Below are positions 1 through 8,106 of a stretch of DNA of 64,000 nucleotides, in pieces (position 1 is the stretch's first letter; the number at the start of each line of letters is the position of its first letter). The position numbers were made by a program, and so were the translations under genes. Source of the stretch: Arthrobacter sp. ZGTC131 (lineage in GTDB: Bacteria; Actinomycetota; Actinomycetes; Actinomycetales; Micrococcaceae); assembly GCF_002929275.1 (NCBI RefSeq), contig NZ_PJIK01000001.1:1-64000 (forward strand). Reading direction: 5' to 3'. The notes beneath the pieces are model-generated. The model was not told the DNA's origin and did no database searches. It saw only the letters and a list, made by a program, of their open reading frames with translations.

Positions 1-942
1 ACCGCCTACGCCACCCACGGCGTGCCGCTGGTCCCGGTCTACGTGTTCTACTCCATGTTCGGCTTCCAGCGCACCGGCGATGCCTTCTGGGCCGCCGCCG
101 ACCAGATGACCCGCGGGTTCATCATCGGCGCCACCGCCGGGCGGACCACCCTGACCGGCGAAGGACTCCAGCACGCCGACGGCCACTCGCCGCTGCTCGC
201 TTCCACGAACCCAGCAGTGGTCACCTACGACCCCGCCTACGGGTACGAGATGGGCCACATCGTGCGCGACGGACTGGAGCGCATGTACGGTCCGGATTCG
301 ACGGAGCGGAACCTGATGTACTACATCACGGTCTACAACGAGCCCATCACCCAGCCGGCCGAACCGGATGAGCTGGACGTTGAGGGAGTTCTGAAGGGCA
401 TCTACCTGCTGAAGCCCGCCAAGATCGACGGGCCGCGCACGCAGATCCTGGCTTCCGGCGTGTCAGTGCCGTGGGCGCTGGAAGCGCAGAAGGTCCTGGC
501 CGAGGACTGGGGTGTTTCGGCCGACGTCTGGTCCGTGACCTCCTGGAACGAACTGCGCCGCGACGGCCTTGCCGCCGAGGAAGAGGCATTCCTCAACCCC
601 GGACAGCAAGCACGCGTGCCGTTCGTCGCCCAGCAGCTCGCCGGGGCGACCGGACCGATCGTGGCAGTCTCCGACTACATGAAGGCAGTCCCGGACCAGA
701 TCCGCCAGTTCCTGCCGAACGAGTTCGCCTCGCTCGGCGCCGACGGCTTCGGCTTCTCGGACACCCGCGCCGCCGCTCGCCGCTTCTTCAAGAACGACAC
801 CCACTCTGTGGTGGTCCGTTCGCTGGAGATGCTGGCCCGCCGCGGCGAGGTTGACGCCCAGGCACCGGCGCAGGCAATTGAGAAGTACCGCCTGCACGAC
901 GTCAACGCCGGCACCACCGGCAACGCGGGCGGCGAATCCTGA
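1..942 (+). CDS. aceE: Pyruvate dehydrogenase E1 component (3' part)
   Basis: This is the C-terminal ~313 residues of the homodimeric, thiamine-diphosphate-dependent E1 subunit of pyruvate dehydrogenase, which decarboxylates pyruvate and passes the acetyl group to the E2 lipoyl domain. The reading frame is open from base 1, so the gene starts upstream; the full family is about 900 residues. Visible hallmarks are the [11 protein letters not shown] segment, [20 protein letters not shown] and the C-terminal transketolase-like domain with [12 protein letters not shown]. It ends at a TGA and is followed by a strong hairpin terminator. It makes acetyl-CoA just upstream of the fatty-acid genes that consume it, a neighbourhood also found in Streptomyces. 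Confidence 0.95.
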   Translation, partial: TAYATHGVPLVPVYVFYSMFGFQRTGDAFWAAADQMTRGFIIGATAGRTTLTGEGLQHADGHSPLLASTNPAVVTYDPAYGYEMGHIVRDGLERMYGPDSTERNLMYYITVYNEPITQPAEPDELDVEGVLKGIYLLKPAKIDGPRTQILASGVSVPWALEAQKVLAEDWGVSADVWSVTSWNELRRDGLAAEEEAFLNPGQQARVPFVAQQLAGATGPIVAVSDYMKAVPDQIRQFLPNEFASLGADGFGFSDTRAAARRFFKNDTHSVVVRSLEMLARRGEVDAQAPAQAIEKYRLHDVNAGTTGNAGGES

Positions 943-1006
943 CTATTGCCGGTTGAGCGTGTCGAAACCAAGCTCAACCAGCGAAGTTCCCGCTCTGCAC
1001 AACAGA

Positions 1007-1050
1007 CGACGACGGTCCTCACCAAAGGTGGGGGCCGTCGTCGGCGTTTT
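1007..1050 (+). terminator. Intrinsic terminator after aceE
   Basis: A 17-bp stem (1007-1023 with 1027-1043, two G-T wobbles) closes a 3-nt AAA loop and is followed by GCGTTTT. It lies 65 bases after the aceE stop and separates aceE from the fasR/fab transcripts. Confidence 0.85.
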
Positions 1051-1111
1051 GACCCCTTACGGCGCTGCTGACGCGGCGCTCGTACTGTGCTGTGATGCAG
1101 CGCAACCGCAG

Positions 1112-1128
1112 TTGTAGCCTTTACACAA
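1112..1128. promoter_or_regulatory. Candidate FasR operator upstream of fasR
   Basis: TTGTAG-CCTTT-ACACAA. The left half-site and the spacing match the perfect inverted repeat found upstream of fabD at 2415-2431; the right half matches it at 4 of 6 bases. It lies 38 bases upstream of the chosen fasR start, where an autoregulatory site would be expected. Assignment to FasR is inference from position and sharing between the two promoters. Confidence 0.45.
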
Positions 1129-1165
1129 AATGGAGCTTGCCGGGCGGGCCCCGTATGCTCGATGC

Positions 1166-2410
1166 ATGCCCGAGCCCACCCCCGCCCCTGCCAAGCGCAA
1201 ACCGCCGTCGCGCGCCATGACGCCGGAAAAGACAGAGACCCTCAAAAAGCTCCGGGCCAGTGTTGGCCAGTTGTCCACCACCACCATGCGCCAACTGGAA
1301 AAGTCACTGCCCTGGTACAGCCGGCTCAGCTCCGACGAACGCTCCGCACTGGGTCTCGTGGCGCAAAACGGCATCGCGGCGTTCGTCACCTGGTACGAGC
1401 GGCCCAGTTCCCCGTCCTGGATCCTCTCCGACGTCTTCGGCACGGCACCCACGGAGCTCACCCGCTCTATCAGCCTGCAGAAAGCGCTCCAGCTGATCCG
1501 GATTGTGGTGGAAGTGGTCGAGGACCAGGTCCCCGTCATTGCCCCCGAGGCGGATCAGCCGTCGCTGCGGGAGGCCGTGCTGCGGTACTCACGCGAAGTC
1601 GCCTTCGCCGCCGCCGATGTGTATGCAAGGGCCGCCGAGTCCCGCGGGTCCTGGGACACCCGGCTCGAAGCCCTGATCGTAGACGCCATCCTGCGGGGCG
1701 AAAACACCGATGCGCTGCGGTCCAGGATCGCCGCCCTCGGCTGGAAGGCCCAGGAGCGCTTCACCGTCATGGTGGGGAACTCGCCGTCGGAACCCAGCGC
1801 CAGCTATGTGAGCGAGCTCCGGCGGACCGCGGGCCGCTTTGCGGAAGACGCGCTCGTGGGCATCCAGGGCGACCGCCTGATCCTCATTCTCGGCGGCGTC
1901 CACGACCGAGAAACGGCGTACCTGAAGCTGAGCGAGATGTTCGCGCCGGGTCCCGTGGTCTACGGCGCCGAGGCGAGCTCGCTGCTCGAGGCCAGCAGCT
2001 CGGCGCAATCGGCGTTCGCCGGGCTCACCGCCGCGCGGGCCTGGCCCTCGGCGCCCCGCCCGGTGGCCGCGGATGATCTTCTTCCCGAGCGGGTCATTTC
2101 CGGCGATGACGCCGCGCGCCGGTCGCTCGTGAAGAACATCTACCGGCCGCTGCTGGCCGCCTCCAACGGCCTGGTGGAGACACTCGGCACGTACCTCGAG
2201 CTGGGCCACTCGCTCGAGGCCACCGCGCGGGAACTCTTCGTTCATGCCAACACGGTCCGCTACCGCCTCAAGCGCGTTTGTGACGTCACAGGCTGGGATC
2301 CGCTGCTCCCCCGGGAAGCCTTTGTGCTTCAGGCCGCGCTCGTCGTGGGGCGGCTCTCAACGCCGCCCAAGCCCGCCGTGGAGCGCCATTCGGCGCGGAA
2401 CTCGAACTGA
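1166..2410 (+). CDS. fasR: PucR-family regulator, FasR-like
   Basis: A 414-residue transcription regulator with a conserved central region and a C-terminal PucR-type helix-turn-helix near residues 355-385 (LGHSLEATARELFVHANTVR, then YRLKRVCDVTG). Its place directly before fabD-fabH-acpP-fabF matches Streptomyces coelicolor FasR, the PucR-like activator of the fab operon. I chose ATG 1166 (MPEPTPAP); an in-frame ATG at 1130 would overlap the putative operator. There is no good ribosome-binding site before 1166, but TATGCT at 1154-1159 sits where a -10 box would give a nearly leaderless mRNA. An ATG at 1217 is another possibility. The ligand is not evident; in Streptomyces the signal is thought to relate to acyl-CoA supply. 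Confidence 0.8.
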   Translation: MPEPTPAPAKRKPPSRAMTPEKTETLKKLRASVGQLSTTTMRQLEKSLPWYSRLSSDERSALGLVAQNGIAAFVTWYERPSSPSWILSDVFGTAPTELTRSISLQKALQLIRIVVEVVEDQVPVIAPEADQPSLREAVLRYSREVAFAAADVYARAAESRGSWDTRLEALIVDAILRGENTDALRSRIAALGWKAQERFTVMVGNSPSEPSASYVSELRRTAGRFAEDALVGIQGDRLILILGGVHDRETAYLKLSEMFAPGPVVYGAEASSLLEASSSAQSAFAGLTAARAWPSAPRPVAADDLLPERVISGDDAARRSLVKNIYRPLLAASNGLVETLGTYLELGHSLEATARELFVHANTVRYRLKRVCDVTGWDPLLPREAFVLQAALVVGRLSTPPKPAVERHSARNSN

Positions 2411-2414
2411 ACCG

Positions 2415-2431
2415 TTGTAGACTTCCTACAA
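2415..2431. promoter_or_regulatory. Inverted repeat upstream of fabD, candidate FasR site
   Basis: TTGTAG-ACTTC-CTACAA is a perfect 6-bp inverted repeat with a 5-bp spacer, starting 5 bases after the fasR stop and ending 66 bases before the fabD start. No strong -35/-10 pair is evident downstream, consistent with an activator-dependent promoter. The same half-site occurs upstream of fasR (1112-1128). Confidence 0.5.
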
Positions 2432-2497
2432 ACTGACCCAGTGAGCTTGGTGTACGGAAACACCATGAATCACGCGGTAATTTGGAAAGCTGGATAC

Positions 2498-3427
2498 GTG
2501 CTTGCAATCGTCTGCCCTGGACAGGGCTCACAGACCCCCGGATTCTTGGCCCCTTGGCTGGAACTGCCTTCCGTAGCAGGCCATCTGGCCTCCCTCAGCG
2601 AAATCGCAGGCATCGACCTCACGGCGCACGGGACCACCTCGGATGAGGACACCATCAAGGACACCGCCGTTGCGCAGCCCCTGATCGTGGCCGCCGGGCT
2701 CGTGGCCGCGAAGTCACTGTTCGACGTCGAGCTCAGCTCGCTGCCGGTCATCCTGGCCGGACACTCGGTCGGAGAGATCACGGCGTCGGCCCTGGCCGGC
2801 GTGCTGACCGAAAAAGAAGCCATGACCTTCGTGCGGGTCCGCGCCAACAGCATGGCCGAAGCCGCCGCTGTCACGCCGACCGGCATGAGCGCCGTGGTAG
2901 GCGGGGATCCCGCCGAGGTCCTCGCGGCCATTGAAGCTGCAGGCGCCGCGCCGGCCAACGTTAACGGTGCCGGCCAGGTGGTTGCCGCCGGCACCTTCGA
3001 GCAGCTCAAGGCCCTGGCGGAGAATCCCCCGGCCAAGGCACGCGTCATCCCGCTCAAGGTGGCAGGAGCCTTCCACACCTCGCACATGGCGCCGGCCGTG
3101 AGCGCACTGGAAGCCCTGAAGCCCGAGCTGCAGCCGCAGGCCCCCGCAGTACCGCTCCTGTCCAACGCCGACGGCCAGGAAGTCACGGACGGCGCAGCCG
3201 CCGTGGACCGCATGATCGCGCAGGTGTCCCGCCCCGTCCGCTGGGACCAGTGCATGGAATCGCTCGTGCAGCGCCGCGTCACGGGCCTCATCGAACTGGC
3301 GCCCGCAGGCACCCTCGCCGGACTCGCGAAGCGCGGCATGCCGGGCGTGAAGACCGTGGCCGTGAAAACCCCCGAAGACCTGTCCGCAGCCCTTGCACTA
3401 TTCGCAGAACTGGAAGGACAGGCATGA
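2498..3427 (+). CDS. fabD: Malonyl-CoA:ACP transacylase
   Basis: FabD moves malonyl from CoA to acyl carrier protein, loading the elongation cycle. With the GTG start at 2498 the protein is 309 residues, the normal family length, and begins LAIVCPGQGSQ. GGAAAG at 2484-2489 is correctly spaced for this GTG; an in-frame ATG at 2465 and an upstream start at 2441 would add unconserved residues. The nucleophile is Ser90 in GHSVG, the partner His196 lies in HTSHMAP, and the oxyanion-hole GQGSQ is at the N terminus. It is the first gene of fabD-fabH-acpP-fabF and overlaps fabH by ATGA, so the two are translationally coupled. Confidence 0.95.
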   Translation: MLAIVCPGQGSQTPGFLAPWLELPSVAGHLASLSEIAGIDLTAHGTTSDEDTIKDTAVAQPLIVAAGLVAAKSLFDVELSSLPVILAGHSVGEITASALAGVLTEKEAMTFVRVRANSMAEAAAVTPTGMSAVVGGDPAEVLAAIEAAGAAPANVNGAGQVVAAGTFEQLKALAENPPAKARVIPLKVAGAFHTSHMAPAVSALEALKPELQPQAPAVPLLSNADGQEVTDGAAAVDRMIAQVSRPVRWDQCMESLVQRRVTGLIELAPAGTLAGLAKRGMPGVKTVAVKTPEDLSAALALFAELEGQA

Positions 3428-4500
3428 GCGTTCCCGCGCTGAAGCAGTCACTGGCCAACGAGCACACCCGCATCCTGGGCATCGGCGCCTACCGCCCCGA
3501 TGTCATTGTGACCAATGACGACGTGTGCCAGTGGATCGATTCCTCCGATGAATGGATCCGCCAGCGGACCGGCATCATCACCCGCCACCGGGCGCCCGCC
3601 GACGTCAGCGTCATTGACATGGCCGAAGGTGCCGCCCGCGAGGCGCTGGAGAGGGCCGGCATTGAGGCCTCCCAGCTCGGTGCGGTAATTGTCTCCACCG
3701 TGACGCACCCGTTCGTCACGCCGTCAGCGGCCGCAAGCCTCACGGACCGCCTCGGCGCGACGCCGGCTCCCGCCTTCGACATCTCCGCCGCCTGCGCCGG
3801 CTACTGCTACGGCATTGCCCAGGGCGATGCGCTGGTCCGTTCCGGCACCGCGCAGTATGTGCTCGTGGTTGGCGCCGAAAAGCTCTCCGACGTCATCGAC
3901 AACACCGAGCGCACCATCTCCTTCCTGCTGGGCGACGGCGCCGGCGCGGTGGTGATCGGCCCGTCCGACACGCCGGGCATCGGTCCGTCCGTCTGGGGTT
4001 CGGACGGCAGCAAGTGGGACGCCATCGGCATGACGCACTCGCTGCTGGACGTGCGGGAATACTCCGCAGCCCACCAGGGCGGCGCCGGACAGGACCCCCG
4101 CACTCTCAGTGCCGGCGAAGCGGCCGTCACGGATGCCGCCATCTGGCCGACTCTGCGCCAGGACGGCCAGACCGTCTTCCGCTGGGCCGTGTGGGAAATG
4201 GCGAAGGTGGCCCAGCAGGCCATGGACGCCGCCGGCATCCGGGCAGAAGACCTGGTGGCCTTCATTCCGCACCAGGCCAACATGCGGATCATCGACGAAA
4301 TGGTCAAGAAGCTCCAGCTCCCGGAAACCGTCACCGTGGCCCGGGACATCGCCGACGCCGGCAACACCTCGGCCGCGTCCATCCCCCTGGCCACGCACCG
4401 GCTGCTCCAGGAAAACCCGGAGCTGAGCGGCGGACTGGCCCTGCAGATCGGCTTCGGCGCCGGGCTGGTCTTCGGCGCCCAGGTAGTTGTCCTTCCGTAG
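3424..4500 (+). CDS. fabH: 3-oxoacyl-ACP synthase III
   Basis: FabH condenses an acyl-CoA primer with malonyl-ACP to start each fatty acid; in actinobacteria it usually prefers branched primers, a knowledge-based inference here. The ATG overlaps the fabD stop (ATGA), giving 358 residues. The frame is open further upstream into fabD, but only this start fits the family. The catalytic triad is visible: Cys124 in SAACAGYCYG, His283 in IPHQANMRI and Asn314 in DAGNTSAAS. It sits in the FASII operon between fabD and acpP, about 80 bases before acpP. Confidence 0.95.
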   Translation: MSVPALKQSLANEHTRILGIGAYRPDVIVTNDDVCQWIDSSDEWIRQRTGIITRHRAPADVSVIDMAEGAAREALERAGIEASQLGAVIVSTVTHPFVTPSAAASLTDRLGATPAPAFDISAACAGYCYGIAQGDALVRSGTAQYVLVVGAEKLSDVIDNTERTISFLLGDGAGAVVIGPSDTPGIGPSVWGSDGSKWDAIGMTHSLLDVREYSAAHQGGAGQDPRTLSAGEAAVTDAAIWPTLRQDGQTVFRWAVWEMAKVAQQAMDAAGIRAEDLVAFIPHQANMRIIDEMVKKLQLPETVTVARDIADAGNTSAASIPLATHRLLQENPELSGGLALQIGFGAGLVFGAQVVVLP

Positions 4501-4581
4501 GAATACCCAAACCAAGCCGCAACCGCGGTTTGCATCATTTCCGGCATTCCCTGCCGGCAATAACAAGAAAAGGAGCCATCA

Positions 4582-4830
4582 ATGGCTAGCAACGAAGAGA
4601 TCCTGGCCGGACTGGCTGAAATCGTCAACGAAGAGACCGGCCTGGCCCCGGAGGCAGTTGAGATGGACAAGTCCTTCACCGAGGACCTGGACATCGACTC
4701 CATCTCCATGATGACGATCGTTGTCAACGCTGAAGAAAAGTTCGGCGTGCGCATCCCGGACGAAGAGGTCAAGAACCTCAAGACCGTCGGCGACGCCGTC
4801 AGCTTCATCGCAGGCGCACAGGCAGCCTGA
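4582..4830 (+). CDS. acpP: Acyl carrier protein
   Basis: An 82-residue acidic ACP with the phosphopantetheine attachment Ser40 in DLDIDSISMM. It carries the growing acyl chain between the FASII enzymes. A good ribosome-binding site (AGGAG near 4570) precedes the ATG. It is followed by a long GC-rich hairpin (4860-4901) before fabF, which may limit read-through or protect the upstream mRNA; ACP is normally needed in large excess over the synthases. Confidence 0.96.
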   Translation: MASNEEILAGLAEIVNEETGLAPEAVEMDKSFTEDLDIDSISMMTIVVNAEEKFGVRIPDEEVKNLKTVGDAVSFIAGAQAA

Positions 4831-4859
4831 TAAGGCTCCAGCCGCGCATCGGCTGAACC

Positions 4860-4901
4860 CGGCCGGCCGGCCCGGACAACACATTCCGGACCGGCCGGCC
4901 G
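4860..4901 (+). terminator. Long hairpin between acpP and fabF
   Basis: 4860-4876 pairs with 4885-4901 over 17 bp with one mismatch around an 8-nt loop. No U-tract follows directly. It could be a partial terminator or an mRNA-stabilising 3' structure that sets the acpP:fabF ratio. Confidence 0.6.
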
Positions 4902-5004
4902 AAGCACCACATAATTTTCTCGCAGACCCCTCCGCACGCCCCCGACTCAGGCCTCCGGCCCAGCAGCACAGGACACGGCACGCGCACCGACAGAGAGTGA
5001 TCCC

Positions 5005-6240
5005 ATGACACGCAAAGTAGTCATTACCGGTCTGGGTGCCACCACGCCCATCGGCGGCGATGTACCCACTATGTGGAAGAACGCGCTGAAGGGGGTCTCC
5101 GGCGCACACACGCTCGAAGATGACTGGGTAGCCAAGTACGAACTACCGGTCCACTTCGCCGCCCGCTGCTCCACCCCCGCCCTTGAGGTCCTGAGCCGCG
5201 TCGAGGCCAAGCGCATGGACCCGTCCACGCAGTTCGGCGTTATTGCCGCCCGCGAAGCCTGGGCCGATTCCGGCATCACCGAGGTTGACCACGACCGGCT
5301 GGCCGTTGCCTTCGCCACCGGCATCGGCGGCGTGTGGACTCTCTTGGACGCGTGGGACACGCTGAAGGAGAAGGGACCGCGCCGGGTCCTGCCCATGACC
5401 GTCCCGATGCTCATGCCCAACGGCGTCGCCGCCGCGGTGAGCCTTGACCTGGGTGCCCGGGCCGGGGCGCACACGCCCGTCTCCGCCTGCGCCTCCGGCA
5501 CGGAAGCCCTGCACCTCGGCCTGGACCTGATCCGTTCCGGCAAGGCCGACGTGGTCATGTGCGGCGGCGCCGAAGCCGCCATCCACCCGATGCCCCTGGC
5601 CGCATTCTCCTCGATGCAGGCGCTCTCCCGCCGCAACGATGATCCCGAGCACGCCTCACGCCCCTACGACATGGGCCGCGACGGCTTCGTCATGGGCGAG
5701 GGTGCGGGCGCCCTGGTGCTCGAGGCCGAAGAGCACGCCCTGGCTCGCGGAGCGCGGATCTACGGCGAACTGGCCGGCACCTCCGTGACGTCCGACTCCT
5801 ACCACATCACTGCCCCGGACCCCGAAGGCCTCGGTGCCACCCGCGCCCTGAAGGCAGCCATGTTCGACGGCCGGATCCAGGCCGGGGACGTGGTGCACGT
5901 CAACGCCCACGCCACCTCCACGCCGGTGGGCGACAAGCCCGAGTACACCGCGCTGCGCGCTGCCCTGGGATCCCAGTTGGAAAACGTGGCGGTATCCGCC
6001 ACCAAGTCGCAGATGGGCCACCTGCTGGGCGCGTCCGGCGCCGTTGAGGCTGTTCTCACGGTGCTGGCTGTTTACGATCGCAAGGCCCCGCTCACCATCA
6101 ACCTCGAGAACCAGGATCCGGAGATCCCGCTCGACGTCGTCACCTCCTCCCGGGATCTTCCCGCCGGAGACATCGTGGCACTGAGCAACTCGTTCGGCTT
6201 CGGCGGCCACAACGCCGTCATCGCCGTCCGCAGCGTGTGA
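5005..6240 (+). CDS. fabF: 3-oxoacyl-ACP synthase II
   Basis: A 411-residue condensing enzyme that elongates acyl-ACP with malonyl-ACP. The Cys-His-His triad is Cys162 (SACASGTEAL), His302 (NAHATSTP) and His339 (KSQMGHLLGASG), with Lys334 beside the last. The glycine-rich FGFGGHNA tail is intact. It is the last gene of the fab operon, separated from acpP by 174 bases containing a strong hairpin, and ends 14 bases before a perfect terminator. As in many actinobacteria, no fabG, fabI or fabZ-type gene lies alongside. Confidence 0.95.
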   Translation: MTRKVVITGLGATTPIGGDVPTMWKNALKGVSGAHTLEDDWVAKYELPVHFAARCSTPALEVLSRVEAKRMDPSTQFGVIAAREAWADSGITEVDHDRLAVAFATGIGGVWTLLDAWDTLKEKGPRRVLPMTVPMLMPNGVAAAVSLDLGARAGAHTPVSACASGTEALHLGLDLIRSGKADVVMCGGAEAAIHPMPLAAFSSMQALSRRNDDPEHASRPYDMGRDGFVMGEGAGALVLEAEEHALARGARIYGELAGTSVTSDSYHITAPDPEGLGATRALKAAMFDGRIQAGDVVHVNAHATSTPVGDKPEYTALRAALGSQLENVAVSATKSQMGHLLGASGAVEAVLTVLAVYDRKAPLTINLENQDPEIPLDVVTSSRDLPAGDIVALSNSFGFGGHNAVIAVRSV

Positions 6241-6254
6241 TCACGACGGACCAC

Positions 6255-6290
6255 TGAAGAAGCCCCCGCCGGTTGGCGGGGGCTTCTTCA
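6255..6290. terminator. Terminator after fabF
   Basis: A perfect 16-bp stem (6255-6270 with 6275-6290) with a GGTT loop lies between the convergent fabF and DUF3145 genes, so it can act for both strands. Confidence 0.9.
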
Positions 6291-6315
6291 TTGCTATGGG
6301 GGATGTCCGGCCGCG

Positions 6316-6355
6316 GCGTCAGCCCACCTGGTGCAGCGTCAGCCCACCTGGTGCA
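6316..6355. repeat. 20-bp direct tandem duplication
   Basis: Two identical adjacent copies (6316-6335 and 6336-6355), unit GCGTCAGCCCACCTGGTGCA. The second copy contains the last codons and stop of the DUF3145 gene; the first is a non-coding repeat of them. Confidence 0.9.
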
Positions 6356-6842
6356 GCCAGCGCACGGGAGCGCCTTCGGCAGCGTGCCGGAAGGGTTCGA
6401 GCTCCTCGTCCCAGGCTTCGCCGAGGGCCAGCGAGAGCTCGTGGTAGACGGCCGAGGGATCGCCCGCGCCGGACTCATAGGCGTAGCGGATGCGGTCTTC
6501 CGAAACCATGATGTTGCCGTGGACGTCCGTCACGGCATGGAAGATCCCCAGCTCGGGAGTGTGCGACCAGCGGCCGCCGTCCACACCCTGGCTGGGTTCC
6601 TCGGTGACCTCGAAGCGCAGGTGCGCCCACCCCCGCAGGGCAGACGCCAATTGCGCACCTGTCCCCTGCGCGCCGGTCCAGGACAGCTCCGAGCGGAACA
6701 TGCCGGGTGCGGCGGGCTGAGCGGTCCATTCAAGATCTGTGCGCTTGTCCACGACAGATCCAATGGCCCACTCAACGTGAGGGCACAGTGCGGTAGGGGC
6801 CGAGTGAATAAACAGCACACCGCGGGTCATTGCAACAGACAT
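6339..6842 (-). CDS. DUF3145 family protein
   Basis: A 167-residue protein of the actinobacterial DUF3145 family, function unknown. The start at 6842 (MSVAMTRGVLFIHSAP) has GGAGG five bases upstream; an in-frame ATG at 6887 lacks one. The chain is soluble, with no signal peptide or membrane segment. It stands alone, convergent with fabF. Its 3' end lies in a 20-bp tandem duplication, so the stop is duplicated just downstream without changing the protein. Confidence 0.85.
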   Translation of the reverse strand: MSVAMTRGVLFIHSAPTALCPHVEWAIGSVVDKRTDLEWTAQPAAPGMFRSELSWTGAQGTGAQLASALRGWAHLRFEVTEEPSQGVDGGRWSHTPELGIFHAVTDVHGNIMVSEDRIRYAYESGAGDPSAVYHELSLALGEAWDEELEPFRHAAEGAPVRWLHQVG

Positions 6843-7106
6843 TCCATCCTCCATAGCTGTAGGTACGTCTTCCCCAACGACCTTCATGGATGGATGTTTG
6901 CTGCTCAGGGTGCCGCGTGGTGCCGGTAATTCCTGCCAATCTATGAAAATAATGCCGGACTCGCAAATAGCACCTAAGCCGCTGGCTTAAAGCACAACTT
7001 GAAAGTTGCCGGACCTGGGTCTTATTGTGCCGTACCCCGCCTAATTACGCCAGTGCAATTCGGCGCGCCGTGGAACGGTGGTTCATCGGAAGCTGTCACA
7101 CGCAGC

Positions 7107-8033
7107 CTACGCGCGGGGGTGGGCCTGCTGGTAGCTGTTCCGCAGCCGGTCCACTGATACGTGGGTATAGATCTGCGTGGTGGCAATGCTGCTGTGGCCC
7201 AGGATTTCCTGAACCGCCCTCAGGTCGGCACCGCCGTCGAGCAGGTGGGTGGCAGCCGAATGCCGCAGCGCGTGCGGACCGGTGGCTGCGGTATCCCCCA
7301 AAGCCTCGAACAGGCCCTTCACGACGCTCCGCACCTGGCGCTGGTCCACCCGGCCGCCCCGGACACCAAGGAACAGCGCGGGGCCGCTGCCCGCAGCGAC
7401 GAGCTTTCCGCGGCCACGGCGCAGCCAGTCGTCGACGGCGAGCGCCGCCGGCAGTCCGTAGGGAACGGTCCGCTCCTTGTTGCCTTTACCAACCACACGC
7501 AGGGTCCGTCTGTCGGGATCAAGGTCGTCAACATCGAGACCCGCGAGTTCGCCGACACGGATGCCCGTGGCGTACAGCAGTTCAACGATGGCCAAGTCAC
7601 GCAGTGGCATCGGGGATCCGTCCCGCGCCGCTTCCTTCAGCCCGTGCAGCAGCCGGACCAATTGCTGATGCTGAAGAACGCCGGGCAGGGAGCTCTCCTT
7701 CTTCGGTGCCTTCAGGCGCAGCGCCGGATCGGTGTCGATGAGCTCCTCGCGCAGGGCCCAGGCGGTGAAACTCCGGGCGGTGGCTGAACGGCGCGCCAGC
7801 GTGGAACGGGACACGCCGGACTCGCTTTGGGCGCCAAGCCAGCGCCGCAGCGTACCGAGTTCGACCCCGTCGAGATCCGTGACGCCTTCCGTGGCCGCGT
7901 GGGCCAGCAGGCTTCCGACGTCCGAAAGGTAGGCGCGCACCGTGTGTTCTGACCGCGCCCTCTCGCCGGTCAGGTACCGGCCAAATCCGGTGATGGCCCG
8001 GGCGAGCGCCGGCGGCAGTTCTTCTTTCTCCAC
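7107..8033 (-). CDS. xerC: Tyrosine recombinase XerC
   Basis: A 308-residue site-specific recombinase of the Xer type, used to resolve chromosome dimers at dif. The N-terminal core-binding SAM-like domain is followed by the catalytic domain with Arg (TGIRVGEL), Lys (GKGNKERTVP), HxxR (HALRHSAATHL), His (LGHSS) and the nucleophile Tyr (TQIYTHVS). The GTG at 8033 (VEKEELPPAL) is preferred because a purine-rich GGGAAAG lies upstream; an in-frame ATG at 8063 has none. It lies downstream of dprA in the same direction, the order found in mycobacteria. It is not flanked by integrative-element genes, so it is the housekeeping recombinase. Confidence 0.9.
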   Translation of the reverse strand: MEKEELPPALARAITGFGRYLTGERARSEHTVRAYLSDVGSLLAHAATEGVTDLDGVELGTLRRWLGAQSESGVSRSTLARRSATARSFTAWALREELIDTDPALRLKAPKKESSLPGVLQHQQLVRLLHGLKEAARDGSPMPLRDLAIVELLYATGIRVGELAGLDVDDLDPDRRTLRVVGKGNKERTVPYGLPAALAVDDWLRRGRGKLVAAGSGPALFLGVRGGRVDQRQVRSVVKGLFEALGDTAATGPHALRHSAATHLLDGGADLRAVQEILGHSSIATTQIYTHVSVDRLRNSYQQAHPRA

Positions 8034-8106
8034 GCTCCCACTTTCCCAGCATTCGGCGGGCAATCAAGGAGCGCACCCGGCGCGCCGCGGCGGCCACCAC
8101 CCGCCA

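Noticed and set aside
7107-8033. Integrase marking an integrative element
   Set aside because: The protein is XerC in its usual dprA-linked context; no att repeats or phage genes.
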